NCBI RefSeq assembly: GCF_900142105.1
Contig: NZ_FQZS01000004.1
Coordinates: forward strand, 62,001-126,000
DNA: 64,000 bases
Source: Lutispora thermophila DSM 19022
Lineage (GTDB): Bacteria > Bacillota > Clostridia > Lutisporales > Lutisporaceae
Direction: 5' to 3'
The notes under the pieces are model-generated. The model saw only the letters and a program-made list of their open reading frames with translations. It had not been told where the DNA came from and did no database searches. A program made the translations under genes and the position numbers. Below are positions 1 through 8,848 of the stretch, piece by piece. Numbering within the stretch: the first letter of the stretch is position 1; each line of letters opens with the position of its first letter.

Positions 1-978
1 AATTGGGATTCAGGATGTTTTTTCTATGACCTTCAGAATTCATCCATGCTTGAAATGCTTTTTCCGCAGTGGTGTTTTGAGCCAGATTTTCACCGGCATA
101 CATATAAGATATTCCATAATTTTTCATCATGTCAAAGGGTGATCCGTAAGTCGGCGATTGATGAGAGAAATATCCTTTATCCACCATATCCTTTGATTTC
201 ATACGAGCCAGTTTTGTCAAGTCGTTGTTGGCTTTAAGGGCAGGAGCTCCAACTTTTGCTCTCTCTGCATTGCACAATTCAAGTATCTTTTTCTCCTCGG
301 CTGTCATAACGCCTGTTCCTGATGCATCCTCAGCAGTTGTGCCAGCACCGGTGTTTTTTCCACCTCCGGTTGTTGTGCCTGTGCCGGTAGTTGTACCGCC
401 ACCAGCTTCGGTTCCAGTATTGCCGGTGTTGTTATTTACTACAGGTGGTGTTACATTTGGTATTTGCTTTTTCTCGGTTCCTGAAGGATAAGGTTCAACA
501 TATTTGCTTTCTACACATCCTATATTCTTAGTTCCGGGAACCTGAACAATATACCAGTTGCCAGCCTTTCCATAAACATTTAGTTTCTGATTTGATGTTA
601 CTGTACCAACTTTAGAAAAATTGCTGCCAGGACCAGATCTTATAACGATATTTGGCACCTTGACTTTTCCATAAGATACATCAGCTTTTTCTGAGCTTGC
701 TGATATTCTGTTGTTATAATCTACATTGCCCCATATATTGCTTCTTCTGTTATTTGGTCCTGTAATATTATTTAGCCCCAACCCGTCTTCATTCAAGTTG
801 TTGTTGGTCATATTTCTGTTGCTGTTTTGTCTATTGTTGATCAGGTTGTTATTTTCTTGATTTGGTGTCGAAATTCTCCTTGTATATTGATTATTGGCAC
901 ATCCTAGAAGAGACAAGGAAATGACCAATATGCACAACATAAAGGCAAATAATCTTTTATATCTACTCCTACTCATAA
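1..978 (-). CDS. CAP/SCP-domain lipoprotein with SH3-like domain (C-terminus cut by window edge)
   Basis: Open without a stop from an ATG at 978 (good ribosome binding site AAAGGAGG just upstream) to base 1, 326 codons. The N-terminus is a lipoprotein signal peptide: basic residues, a hydrophobic stretch and the lipobox SLLGC near residue 26. An Asn-rich region follows (about 30-95), then a bacterial SH3-like segment (about 100-165, VPNIVIRSGPGSNFSKVG), a Gly/Thr linker (about 185-225) and a CAP/SCP domain of the YkwD type (from about 235), with AGENLAQ and the beginning of the motif GHRKNILNPN at the window edge. Clostridial CAP proteins are secreted or wall-associated and their substrate is generally unknown. 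Monocistronic as far as can be seen; the divergent neighbour starts at 1211. Confidence 0.85.
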
Positions 979-1073
979 ACAACCTCCTTTGGATTTGCTG
1001 TCGAAAACATGCAGAATTAAATGCAGTTTTCATATTTATTTTGCATATATAAAAGAAAAATATAAAAAGTAAA

Positions 1074-1094
1074 CAAGCCTCAAATTAAGGCTTG
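1074..1094. other. Perfect 7-bp inverted repeat between divergent genes
   Basis: CAAGCCT and AGGCTTG are separated by seven bases, midway between the divergent CAP lipoprotein and UPF0316 genes. There is no T-run on either side, so it is a poor terminator; it could be an operator for one of the two genes. Role unknown. Confidence 0.3.
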
Positions 1095-1210
1095 CATGGA
1101 TTAAAATTCTTGTTTCCTTTAATGAAAATTTTGTATAAAATAGAAAGGGAAAATAATATCAATGATAGAAAATTTTTATGTCAATTTTTTTGCGAAAGTG
1201 GGAGAAGTAA

Positions 1211-1732
1211 ATGCCGGTATTTGTACAAGCTCTGTTTATTTTTTTTGCCAGGATAACCGATGTGTCAATAGGTACATTGAGAACAATTTTGCTAGTAAAA
1301 GGAAACAGGAGGATAGCAGCATTTTTAGGTTTTTTTGAAGTTATGATTTATCTCATTGTTCTTGGAAATGTGGTCGGCAATCTTAACAAACCTATACTTA
1401 TAATTGCCTATTGCTTAGGTTATGCATCAGGAAACATCATCGGCGGAAAGATAGAAGAAAGGCTGTCCTTGGGAAGGGTTTCAGCGGAAATAATAGTAAA
1501 AGACAATTATCAGGATGTTGTAAAAGTTCTCAGAGATGAAGGGTTTGGTGTCACAATATTTGAAGGAATGGGTCTGGAAGGTAAAAGCTACTTATTGAAC
1601 ATAGCGTTGGAGAGAAAGCAAATAGCAAAATTAAATAAAGTGGTAAGCAAAATAAATCCCAATGCATTTATAACATTTACTGATGTTAGATCTTCAATAG
1701 GAGGACATTTTGTACCAAAGAAAAGATTTTAA
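1211..1732 (+). CDS. UPF0316 / DUF2179 membrane protein (YebE-like)
   Basis: 173 residues, the usual size of the UPF0316 family. The first about 80 residues form three hydrophobic segments (VQALFIFFARITDVSIGTLR, then a second and a third with GYASGNIIGGKIEE). The C-terminal part (about 95-170) matches the soluble DUF2179 domain, a cytoplasmic ligand-binding-like fold shared with YitT proteins. Function is not established. The start ATG follows GGGAGAAG. No partner gene in operon; the T-box promoter for tyrS follows. The family assignment rests on the recognised N-terminal signature (RITDVSIGTLRTI) and on length. Confidence 0.8.
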   Translation: MPVFVQALFIFFARITDVSIGTLRTILLVKGNRRIAAFLGFFEVMIYLIVLGNVVGNLNKPILIIAYCLGYASGNIIGGKIEERLSLGRVSAEIIVKDNYQDVVKVLRDEGFGVTIFEGMGLEGKSYLLNIALERKQIAKLNKVVSKINPNAFITFTDVRSSIGGHFVPKKRF

Positions 1733-1787
1733 TACTTAAAAAATTATGGGTTTCTCTCATAAAAATTTACGAAGCAACTTTTCCCTA

Positions 1788-1816
1788 TTGACAGGAAATT
1801 ATATCAAATATATAAT
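1788..1816 (+). promoter_or_regulatory. Consensus sigma-A promoter of tyrS
   Basis: TTGACA at 1788-1793, exactly 17 bases, then TATAAT at 1811-1816. Both hexamers are perfect. Transcription would begin near 1823-1825, just before the T-box leader. Confidence 0.9.
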
Positions 1817-1832
1817 AAAATTCATATAAAGG

Positions 1833-2080
1833 CGATGACAGGGAGAAGTAACAGAAAGATGCCTCAAAGAGATCCGGCGGTTGGTGCGAGCCGGAAGGCA
1901 AAATCTGCGAAATACACCCTTAAGCTGCAGGCTGAAATATCAGTAGGCCGAGACGGAAGCTTCCACCGTTATCTAAGGAAGGGGATATTATCTGTATCCT
2001 TTAAGAGTGGGCATTTTTGCCAATTAGGGTGGTACCGCGAGCCATTCGTCCCTATGTGGGATGAATGGCTTTATTTTTTT
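1833..2080 (+). promoter_or_regulatory. T-box leader (tyrosine) with intrinsic terminator
   Basis: The leader has the stem-I apical loop signature (GGTTGGTGCGAGCC, about 1878-1892), a specifier region reading GAAATACACC with TAC (tyrosine) at 1913-1915, and the invariant antiterminator sequence AGGGTGGTACCGCG at 2026-2039. A terminator stem (arms 2041-2052 and 2058-2069, one G-U pair) is followed by a T-rich run to 2080. Uncharged tRNA-Tyr is expected to pair with the specifier and the antiterminator bulge, allowing read-through into tyrS. The ORF at 1835-2095 inside it is not a gene. Confidence 0.93.
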
Positions 2081-2111
2081 ACACAATATCTATAGATAGG
2101 AGGAATTTTAG

Positions 2112-3344
2112 ATGGAAAAGAAAAATGTTTATGACATTTTGAAAGAAAGAGGCTTTATTCAGCAAGTAACTCATGAAGAAGAAGTGAGGGAGCTGTTGGG
2201 CAGGGAGCCGGTTACTTTTTATATAGGTTTTGACCCAACTGCAGATAGCCTTCACGTAGGACATTTCCTGCAAATGATGGTAATGGCTCACATGCAGAGA
2301 GCCGGACATAAGCCAATAGCTCTTCTTGGCGGAGGCACAACCATGGTGGGAGATCCCAGCGGAAGGACAGATATGAGAAAGATGCTTACTTTGGAAGAAA
2401 TTCAAAGCAACGCTGAGAAATTTAAGGTACAGTTTGAAAAGTTCATAGATTTTAACGATGGCAAAGCTATCATGGATAACAATGCCAACTGGCTGTTAAA
2501 GCTTAATTATGTGGATTTTCTAAGAGAAATAGGTGTTCATTTTTCCGTAAACAGAATGCTCACCGCCGAATGCTACAAGAATAGGATGGAAAAGGGTCTT
2601 ACATTCATCGAGTTCAATTACATGCTGATGCAGGCCTATGACTTCCTTGAACTATACAGAAGATATGGCTGTAGGCTCCAATTGGGAGGAGATGACCAAT
2701 GGTCCAATATAATCGCCGGTGCAGATTTAATCAGAAGAGTGGAAAGTGAACCTGCTTACGGCATGACTTTCACACTTCTTACCACCAGTGATGGAAAGAA
2801 AATGGGAAAGAGCCAGGCAGGTGCAGTATGGCTTGACCCCAATAAAACCAGCCCGTACGATTTCTATCAATATTGGAGAAACGTTGATGATGCGGATGTA
2901 GAAAAATGTTTGGCACTTTTGACATTCCTGCCTATGGAGGAAGTAAGAAGATTAGGTTCTCTGCCCGGCAATGAAATAAACGAAGCCAAGAAGGTTCTTG
3001 CCTTTGAGGTAACAAAGCTGGTGCATGGCGAGGAAGAAGCCGTAAAAGCAAGGGAAGCGGCAGAAGCATTATTTGGTGGAGGCGGTAATCTGGACATGGT
3101 GCCTTCAACCGAAATTGACAAGCAGCAGTTGGGAGATGGAATGAATGTCATAGATTTGGCAGTCTTAACAGGATTAGTGCCCTCTAAAGGTGAAGGGAGA
3201 AGGCTCATCACTCAGGGAGGACTTACTATAAACGATGCAAAGGTGGATTCTATAGACCGCATCATCACTTTGGATGATTTCAAGGATGGAGCATTGATGA
3301 TGAAAAAAGGGAAGAAGACATACCATAGGGTAGTGATTAAATAA
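2112..3344 (+). CDS. tyrS: Tyrosyl-tRNA synthetase
   Basis: Class I synthetase, 410 residues, charging tRNA-Tyr with tyrosine. The HIGH-equivalent HVGH lies in [14 protein letters not shown] (about residue 47), the tyrosine pocket in [14 protein letters not shown], and the KMSKS-equivalent KMGKS at about residue 231. The C-terminal S4-like RNA-binding domain (about 343-405, ending in [11 protein letters not shown]) is present, so the protein is complete. AGGAGG lies nine bases before the ATG. Controlled by the T-box immediately upstream. The KMGKS variant is seen in other bacterial TyrRS; nothing unusual otherwise. Confidence 0.97.
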   Translation: MEKKNVYDILKERGFIQQVTHEEEVRELLGREPVTFYIGFDPTADSLHVGHFLQMMVMAHMQRAGHKPIALLGGGTTMVGDPSGRTDMRKMLTLEEIQSNAEKFKVQFEKFIDFNDGKAIMDNNANWLLKLNYVDFLREIGVHFSVNRMLTAECYKNRMEKGLTFIEFNYMLMQAYDFLELYRRYGCRLQLGGDDQWSNIIAGADLIRRVESEPAYGMTFTLLTTSDGKKMGKSQAGAVWLDPNKTSPYDFYQYWRNVDDADVEKCLALLTFLPMEEVRRLGSLPGNEINEAKKVLAFEVTKLVHGEEEAVKAREAAEALFGGGGNLDMVPSTEIDKQQLGDGMNVIDLAVLTGLVPSKGEGRRLITQGGLTINDAKVDSIDRIITLDDFKDGALMMKKGKKTYHRVVIK

Positions 3345-3399
3345 TAAAACCATTGAATGCCAAATATATAAGTTATTAAATAAGAATAGATACAAAATA

Positions 3400-3430
3400 A
3401 AAATAAGGCGCTTGTATAGCACCTTATTTT
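3400..3430. terminator. Bidirectional intrinsic terminator
   Basis: Twelve-base arms AAAATAAGGCGC and GCACCTTATTTT with one mismatch and a seven-base loop. T-rich on both outer sides, so it can end tyrS (+) and the convergent FMN-binding lipoprotein gene (-). Confidence 0.75.
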
Positions 3431-3449
3431 TATGCATATTTTTGTATAA

Positions 3450-4235
3450 TTATTTTGCTTGACTCAATGCTTTTTCTACAAGAGTTTTAAAGTTTTCTCC
3501 AGAATGTGTAGCTCCACCTGTTACATCCACTTTAGTTATGTCCTGTGAAGCAATCAAGTCGTTAGCGAACTTTTCATATGTTGCAGCCACATCTACGTTC
3601 TTAATCTGCTTAAAGCTTGATTTGTAAGCTTCATCTTGAGATTTGTAAACAACTGCGCTGGATGAAGCTTCATCATAAGTTGCAGCAGTTATTTTGCCTT
3701 CTGCAACAGTAATTGTAACATAAGGAGTCCAACCTCTTTCATCTGTCTTGCCTGTAGCTTTGTATGTGCCGTCTTTCAGGTTGTCACCGTCTTTTGCCTG
3801 AGCCATGGCTTCAGCTGCTAATGTTTTGAAGTTTGTGGAGGAAGTTGTAGCACCTGATACTGCAGCAACCTTTTCTGCATCCTGAGCAGCTACCAAAGAT
3901 TCACCAAGCTGTTTGTAAACAGAAACGATGTCCACATTTTTAGCATCCTTAAAGGTCTTAATGTATTCGGCATCCTCTGATTTGTTCATGGCTCTTGCTT
4001 CGTCATATTTTACTTCAGAAATCTTGCCATCTTTTACTACTACTGTAACTTCAGGTGTCCAACCTCTTTCGTCAGCTTCACCTTTTGCTGTGTAAGTACC
4101 GTCTTTATAACCAGATTCTCCTGTTGCAGGCTCATTTGCCGGTGGAGCCGTAGCGGGTTCACTTTTTTGAGCGCATCCAGCAGCCATAGCTACTACTAAT
4201 ACTACTACTAGTGCCAATGATAATATTTTTTTCAT
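3450..4235 (-). CDS. Lipoprotein with two FMN-binding domains (PplA-like)
   Basis: 261 residues. Signal peptide with lipobox AAGC (Cys near residue 21), an Ala/Pro/Glu-rich linker, then two tandem repeats of about 105 residues, each starting with DGTYTAKGEADERGWTP or KDGTYKATGKTDERGWTP and ending in a flavinylation-type motif: VSGATTS in the first, DVTGGATHS in the second. In the FMN_bind family the last Thr of this motif is covalently loaded with FMN by ApbE. Listeria PplA, an extracellular electron-transfer lipoprotein, has the same two-domain build, so a surface redox role is likely; the partner enzymes (ApbE, Ndh2-like) are not in the window. A TATAAT-like -10 lies at 4284-4289 on the minus strand. 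Confidence 0.88.
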   Translation of the reverse strand: MKKILSLALVVVLVVAMAAGCAQKSEPATAPPANEPATGESGYKDGTYTAKGEADERGWTPEVTVVVKDGKISEVKYDEARAMNKSEDAEYIKTFKDAKNVDIVSVYKQLGESLVAAQDAEKVAAVSGATTSSTNFKTLAAEAMAQAKDGDNLKDGTYKATGKTDERGWTPYVTITVAEGKITAATYDEASSSAVVYKSQDEAYKSSFKQIKNVDVAATYEKFANDLIASQDITKVDVTGGATHSGENFKTLVEKALSQAK

Positions 4236-4503
4236 TTATAAAACCTTCCCCTTTCGAGACTTTGTTAATAAATTTACATTAACATTATAACATACTGAAG
4301 AAAAAAATAAATACTTTTATTACAAAATTTATAGATGTGTAATAAATAATATTGGTATGTAAACAATTTTATGCCAAATAAATATAAGAATATTTCATTT
4401 TATCCCAAAACTATAATGATATAATTTTGTTGCAGACTTATGGAATAAAGCCGCTTTAAGGTCTTAAACATCATGTTTTGCAAATGAAAGGGAGGTACTA
4501 TGC
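4236..4503. other. AT-rich non-coding stretch upstream of the FMN lipoprotein
   Basis: Holds the promoter region of the minus-strand FMN lipoprotein (-10 candidate at 4284-4289, no convincing -35) and, near its right end, GGGAGGT at 4490-4496, the old ribosome binding site of the decayed racemase gene that follows. Nothing else recognised. Confidence 0.5.
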
Positions 4504-4797
4504 GTGTATGTTCCAGTACTAGAAATAAATTTTGAAAAAGAAACATAATGCACATAATATAAAGAAGTATTGTGAAAAATATGACATCAGGATATGGTGA
4601 CGTAACTAAGTGATTTTGTGGCGATTTGAACATGTTGATAAGAATTCCTAAGACAAGTGAAGCAGAAGAAATAACTGCATGTGCAGATATAAGCTTTCAA
4701 TCACAGTCGGAAGTTATAAAGTCCTATTCGCAAAAGACTTCAACCAGGGGAAGCGTATGACGCGGTACTAATGGTTGATGTAGGAGACAATGATTCT
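4504..4797 (+). pseudogene. orr: Decayed ornithine racemase (Orr) N-terminal remnant
   Basis: Starts with GTG seven bases after GGAGGT. Fragments match the PLP-domain ornithine/alanine racemase family in the right order: VYVPVLEINFEKE (family N-terminus), then SGYGDVTK-stop-FCGD (family VTKVFCGD around the PLP lysine), then MLIRIPKTSEAEEITACADI with SFQSQSEVIKSYS, and after a frame change YDAVLMVDVGD. There are in-frame stops, at least one frameshift, and the pieces are closer together than in an intact protein, so internal deletions occurred and the C-terminal two thirds is missing. In ornithine fermentation Orr makes D-ornithine for the 4,5-aminomutase. Identified from memory of the family, without an alignment. 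Confidence 0.7.
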
Positions 4798-4856
4798 TTT
4801 ACATGTGCATACTCGGCCATGCTGACTCTAATCATATATCTTTATATGGATAAGGT

Positions 4857-5915
4857 TTATGCAATATTGTGTTTGCCTGAACCTTTGAAAACTATATAAA
4901 CCATGAGGAACATTGACAATGCTCCAAACAAAGGATAGAAGAATGCCACAAGGGATTTGAAATCAAATAGAGATAAAGGTATGGAAAGAAATACGATTAA
5001 TGTACATATAGCTTTATAGCTGTACTTTTTTTTGCCGGCGATGCGATTTCCAAGGCTGAACACATCTGATACGGCGGTGGAAAATATCTCTCCCCAGATG
5101 CATAGGGCCAATGCATATTTAAAATAAGGATGGAAATATTTTGTAATATATAACATGGGCATGGATTCATCTAATATTTGAGGCATATGCATGAAGATAA
5201 GGGAATTCAATAAAAAAGCGAGGACCATCAGACCGAAGCCTCCTATAAAAGCTCCAAGCCGCAACACATTTTTATTTTTTATATCCTTTGGGAAGGCAGA
5301 AAGGACTCCCAAAGATAGGATCAAATTATAGGAACAATAAAATAACATGAAGAAAAAGGGCTTAAAGGCAGAAATATTGCTGTTTGCATCCATATTATCC
5401 AATGCCAGCGATATGTTGCCATCTTTGAAAATCATGAAAGAAGTAAATATTACCACAGAGGATATTACAGGAACAATTATGGAGTTTACATTTAATAAGC
5501 CTTCAAGGGACTTAAAAACTGCCAGAAGGGTAAGAAGGCATATGATGAGTATTCCTGCAATTTTGGGTATTTTGAAAAAAGCTTTAAAAACTTCACAGCT
5601 GCCCGAAAACATGATAGAGGTACCCAAGAATAAGAAAAGAGTAATCATAGAATCATAAAGAAAACCGATTTTTTTGCCGCAGAGCTTGCTTACAAAGTCC
5701 TTGTAATCGTAAGCCTTCAGTTGATCCGATATGTTTAATATGGAATTGGCTGCTATAAAAAACATCAATCCTGAAAGTATGACCGTTATAAAGCCATAAG
5801 GGCCAAATACTGTGAAAAACTGCATTATTTCTTGACCTGATGCATAGCCTGCTCCTATGACTGTTCCGATAAATGCAGCACCTATTCTAAAAGACAATAA
5901 AATTTCTTTTCTCAT
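4857..5915 (-). CDS. YkvI-like integral membrane protein
   Basis: 352 residues from the ATG at 5915, preferred because GGAAGG lies just upstream; a longer start at 5942 adds MRLLWKDGF and has no binding site. About ten hydrophobic segments cover the whole protein; the first carries FIGTVIGAGYASGQEIMQFF, typical of the YkvI family, which resembles LeuT-fold amino acid carriers. The substrate is unknown. It is followed downstream (on the other strand) by the ornithine racemase remnant; if that neighbourhood is old, a carrier for an amino acid is plausible, but this is inference. Confidence 0.75.
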   Translation of the reverse strand: MRKEILLSFRIGAAFIGTVIGAGYASGQEIMQFFTVFGPYGFITVILSGLMFFIAANSILNISDQLKAYDYKDFVSKLCGKKIGFLYDSMITLFLFLGTSIMFSGSCEVFKAFFKIPKIAGILIICLLTLLAVFKSLEGLLNVNSIIVPVISSVVIFTSFMIFKDGNISLALDNMDANSNISAFKPFFFMLFYCSYNLILSLGVLSAFPKDIKNKNVLRLGAFIGGFGLMVLAFLLNSLIFMHMPQILDESMPMLYITKYFHPYFKYALALCIWGEIFSTAVSDVFSLGNRIAGKKKYSYKAICTLIVFLSIPLSLFDFKSLVAFFYPLFGALSMFLMVYIVFKGSGKHNIA

Positions 5916-5991
5916 AAAACCATCCTTCCAAAGAAGCCTCAATAAAAACCTGGTTCAATCCATTATATTTTTAAAATCTGAATAATATGCA

Positions 5992-6020
5992 TTGACATAC
6001 ATGAAAAAAAGGAATAAAAT
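5992..6020 (+). promoter_or_regulatory. Sigma-A promoter of the arsR-cadA unit
   Basis: TTGACA at 5992-5997, 17-base spacer, TAAAAT at 6015-6020. The ArsR operator begins six bases further on, so repressor binding would cover the start site. Confidence 0.85.
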
Positions 6021-6025
6021 AGAAT

Positions 6026-6055
6026 TGAATATATGAACAGATATTCATATATTCA
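6026..6055 (+). promoter_or_regulatory. ArsR/SmtB-type operator
   Basis: A perfect 12-base inverted repeat, TGAATATATGAA and TTCATATATTCA, with a six-base centre. This AT-rich 12-N-12 palindrome containing ATATGAA is the usual binding site of metal-sensing ArsR/SmtB repressors. It lies between the promoter and the ArsR gene, so it should autoregulate arsR and, through it, the downstream ATPase. Confidence 0.88.
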
Positions 6056-6081
6056 CACATTCATACATAGAAGGAGGTTGG

Positions 6082-6450
6082 ATGTTCATGGCAGACGATA
6101 AAGCAAAGGTGGATTGTTGTGGCGTAATCAATGAAGATCTAGTAAAAAGAATAAGTGAAAACATGCCTGATGATGATTTGCTATATGATATGGCGGATCT
6201 ATTTAGGGTATTTGGCGATAGCACCAGAGTGAAGATAATTTATGTCCTTTTTGAATCTGAAATGTGCGTATGTGACATAGCAACCATTCTCAATATGAAC
6301 CAATCTGCCATATCCCATCAGCTTAGAGTCCTTAAGGATGCAAGGCTGGTAAAGTACAGGAGAGATGGCAAGACCATATACTACTCACTGGATGACGAAC
6401 ATGTAAAACAATTATTCGACCAAGCTATGGCTCACTTGATGCATGGATAG
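6082..6450 (+). CDS. ArsR/SmtB-family metal-sensing repressor
   Basis: 122 residues with a winged helix-turn-helix. The motif ESEMCVCDIATIL holds the ELCVCD metal site of CadC/SmtB-type sensors; the N-terminus has a further Cys pair (KVDCCGV), as in CadC. The recognition helix is in NQSAISHQLRVLKDARLVKYRR. The C-terminus has His residues (DEHVKQLF, HLMHG) that could form the alpha-5 zinc site. It should repress the metal ATPase and release DNA on binding Zn, Cd or Pb. The ATG at 6082 is close to AAGGAGG; ATG 6088 (MADDKAK) is equally possible. A near-perfect operator lies upstream. Confidence 0.92.
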   Translation: MFMADDKAKVDCCGVINEDLVKRISENMPDDDLLYDMADLFRVFGDSTRVKIIYVLFESEMCVCDIATILNMNQSAISHQLRVLKDARLVKYRRDGKTIYYSLDDEHVKQLFDQAMAHLMHG

Positions 6451-6530
6451 GCGAGACCGAAACCTAGTGAATATTTTGACATTGCGAAGCGCGTGCTGCA
6501 TATTAGCCTTCAGAGGAATATTGTAAAAAT

Positions 6531-6570
6531 ACACGAGTCACGAGACAGGACGGAAAAGGAATACTCTAGG
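6531..6570 (+). repeat. Dispersed intergenic element, copy in the arsR-cadA gap
   Basis: The words ACGAGTCACGAGA lead into CAGGACGGAAAAGGAATAC (6546-6564), the core shared with other gaps in this window. It lies in the 186-base gap between the repressor and the ATPase and is not part of a gene. Confidence 0.6.
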
Positions 6571-6636
6571 CCATGCAGCGTGCAACAAGACCATGAGTGA
6601 TACCCTAGGCTATGTTATTGTAAGGAGAGAAATATT

Positions 6637-8748
6637 ATGGAAGGAATAATAAAAAGAGAATTCATCATCAAAGGCCTCCATTGCGCCAATTGTGCAGCTA
6701 AGATGGAAGGCCGCATTAAAGAAATTGATGGTATTCACAATGCTTCTATAGATTTTGTCGGCAAAAGGTTGGTATTGGAATATCAAAATGTTTCAGATGG
6801 AGAACGAATCATTGGTGAAGTAAAAGACACAATAGATAAGATAGAAGAAGGCGTTGAAATTGTTGAAAGAAAAATAGCGCCAATAGTAGAAGAGGAAGAA
6901 GACAATGAAATAAATATAGAGATACTGAAGCTTTTAGGTGCTTTAGCCATCTATGTGGCAGCCATAATCTTCAAATCAAATGGCCTCATAAGATTATGCA
7001 TGTTTGTTGCAGCATATATATTGTCCGGATGGGAAGTCATTTTGGGAGCATTGAAAAATATATCCAAAGGACAGTTGTTTGATGAGAACTTTCTCATGAC
7101 CATTGCCACCATAGGAGCCTTTGCTATGGGAGAATATCCTGAAGCTGTAGCAGTTATGATATTTTTCAATATAGGAGAGATATTTCAGGATATTGCTGTT
7201 GACCGCTCCAGAAGATCCATTAAGTCTCTTATGAATATAAGACCTGACCACGCAAATTTAGTTGTTGGAAAAACGGTGGAGCAAGTTTCTCCCGAAGAAG
7301 TAAGGATAGGAGATATTATTCTTGTAAAACCGGGGGAAAGAGTACCTTTGGATGGTACCGTGGTGAAGGGAGAAGCTTCAATGGATACTGTTGCTTTGAC
7401 AGGAGAATCTGTTCCCAGGATGGTGAAGCCGGGAGATCATGTCTTGAGCGGCTTCATAGCCAAAGATAAGATGATAACCGTAAGGGTTGATAAAGAATAT
7501 TCCCAGTCTACCGTTGCAAAAATACTTGATCTTGTGGAAAATGCGGCCTTGAAGAAGGCTCCCACAGAAAACTTCATAACCAAATTTGCCAAAGTATATA
7601 CACCTATAGTAGTTTTCACTGCCTTGGGTATTGCTTTAGTGCCTACTATGGTTTATGGGTTTAATACGTTTTCCCAGTGGATTTATAGGGCCCTAATATT
7701 CCTGGTTGTATCCTGTCCATGTGCCTTGGTTGTATCCATACCTTTAAGTTTTTTCGGAGGTATAGGAGGGGCTTCCAAAAAAGGCATTCTGGTAAAAGGC
7801 AGTAATTATCTTGAGGCTTTGAACAACATTCATACAGTGGTATTTGACAAGACCGGAACCCTTACTGAAGGAGTGTTTAAGGTAAATGAAATAATCAATG
7901 AAGGCGAATTTGATGCGGAAGCAGTGTTGAAATATGCTGCAACAGCAGAGAGCTTTTCCGATCACCCTATAGCTCTCTCCATAAGAGAAGCCTATGGAAA
8001 AGATATAGACTCTTCGGTTATTAAATATCATGAAGATATAACAGGAAAAGGAATCAGGGTAAAAACCGAATCAGGTGAAATACTGGTTGGAAATGAAAAA
8101 CTAATGGAAGCAGAAGGCGTATCCTATAGGAAAGTTGAAGCAAATGATACAATAGTCCATATAGCTGTTGAAGGCAAATATGCGGGATATATCCTTATAT
8201 CCGACAAGATAAAGAAAGACTCGGCGGATACAGTGAAAGCGCTGAAGGAAGCAGGTATAAAGAACGTTGTCATGTTAACAGGCGACAATAAGACGACAGC
8301 AATAAAGGTAAAAGAAGAGCTGAATCTGGACGAAGTTCACTATGAACTGCTGCCTCACGAAAAGGTAGAAATGCTGGAAAAGATAAAGAGAGAAAAGAAG
8401 GAAAAAGGAAATATAGTATTTGTCGGTGATGGAATAAACGATGCCCCTGTTCTCACCATGGCAGACATAGGAGTCGCCATGGGTGGCCTGGGATCTGATG
8501 CAGCCATAGAAGCTTCTGATATAGTGATCATGACAGATGAACCTTCTAAGCTTATTGAGGGTATAAAGATCGCAGCATTTACAAGAAAGATAGTATGGCA
8601 GAATATTATATTGGCATTGGGAGTCAAGTTGGCCGTATTGATTATGGGAGCATTAGGATTTGCTAACATGTGGGAAGCTGTATTTGCAGATGTTGGAGTT
8701 GCTCTTTTGGCTGTGCTCAATGCGACAAGAATAATTAAGAATCAATAA
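6637..8748 (+). CDS. cadA: P1B-type metal-exporting ATPase (Cd/Zn/Pb), CadA-like
   Basis: 703 residues. One N-terminal heavy-metal-associated domain with GLHCANCAAKMEG (about 11-23), a Glu-rich linker (EEEEDNEINIE), membrane helices, actuator domain (ALTGESVPRM, about 252), the transmembrane metal motif SCPCALVVS (about residue 355), phosphorylation motif DKTGTLT (about 405), the HP dipeptide (SDHPIAL) and hinge GDGINDAP (about 605). CPC with ZntA/CadA-like context points to Zn, Cd or Pb rather than copper. AAGGAGAG precedes the ATG. It follows the ArsR gene by 186 bases and ends at a strong terminator, so the two form a metal-resistance unit. Confidence 0.93.
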   Translation: MEGIIKREFIIKGLHCANCAAKMEGRIKEIDGIHNASIDFVGKRLVLEYQNVSDGERIIGEVKDTIDKIEEGVEIVERKIAPIVEEEEDNEINIEILKLLGALAIYVAAIIFKSNGLIRLCMFVAAYILSGWEVILGALKNISKGQLFDENFLMTIATIGAFAMGEYPEAVAVMIFFNIGEIFQDIAVDRSRRSIKSLMNIRPDHANLVVGKTVEQVSPEEVRIGDIILVKPGERVPLDGTVVKGEASMDTVALTGESVPRMVKPGDHVLSGFIAKDKMITVRVDKEYSQSTVAKILDLVENAALKKAPTENFITKFAKVYTPIVVFTALGIALVPTMVYGFNTFSQWIYRALIFLVVSCPCALVVSIPLSFFGGIGGASKKGILVKGSNYLEALNNIHTVVFDKTGTLTEGVFKVNEIINEGEFDAEAVLKYAATAESFSDHPIALSIREAYGKDIDSSVIKYHEDITGKGIRVKTESGEILVGNEKLMEAEGVSYRKVEANDTIVHIAVEGKYAGYILISDKIKKDSADTVKALKEAGIKNVVMLTGDNKTTAIKVKEELNLDEVHYELLPHEKVEMLEKIKREKKEKGNIVFVGDGINDAPVLTMADIGVAMGGLGSDAAIEASDIVIMTDEPSKLIEGIKIAAFTRKIVWQNIILALGVKLAVLIMGALGFANMWEAVFADVGVALLAVLNATRIIKNQ

Positions 8749-8778
8749 CCCAGAATGAAGATGTAAATTCTCTTATAA

Positions 8779-8811
8779 AAAAGGTCATTACAGGAAATGC
8801 AATGACCTTTT
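8779..8811. terminator. Bidirectional intrinsic terminator after cadA
   Basis: Eleven-base arms AAAAGGTCATT and AATGACCTTTT with an 11-base loop. T-rich on the + side and followed by a long T-run on the minus side, so it can end both cadA and the convergent ECF gene. Confidence 0.85.
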
Positions 8812-8817
8812 GATACA

Positions 8818-8846
8818 TTGGGGACGGTTCTCTGTGCCTCACTTTT
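8818..8846. repeat. GGGACGGTTCT palindromic repeat, copy 1
   Basis: GGGGACGGTTCTCTGTGCCT followed by CACTTTTT, in the gap after cadA. The same core is found at 26406, 55383 and 63119. Confidence 0.65.
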
Positions 8847-8848
8847 TG

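Noticed and set aside
225-491. Pro/Val-rich 88-residue frame on the + strand
   Set aside because: It is antisense to the Gly/Thr linker of the CAP-domain lipoprotein on the minus strand.
1835-2095. 86-residue open frame before tyrS
   Set aside because: It lies wholly inside the tyrosine T-box leader, whose structure explains the sequence.
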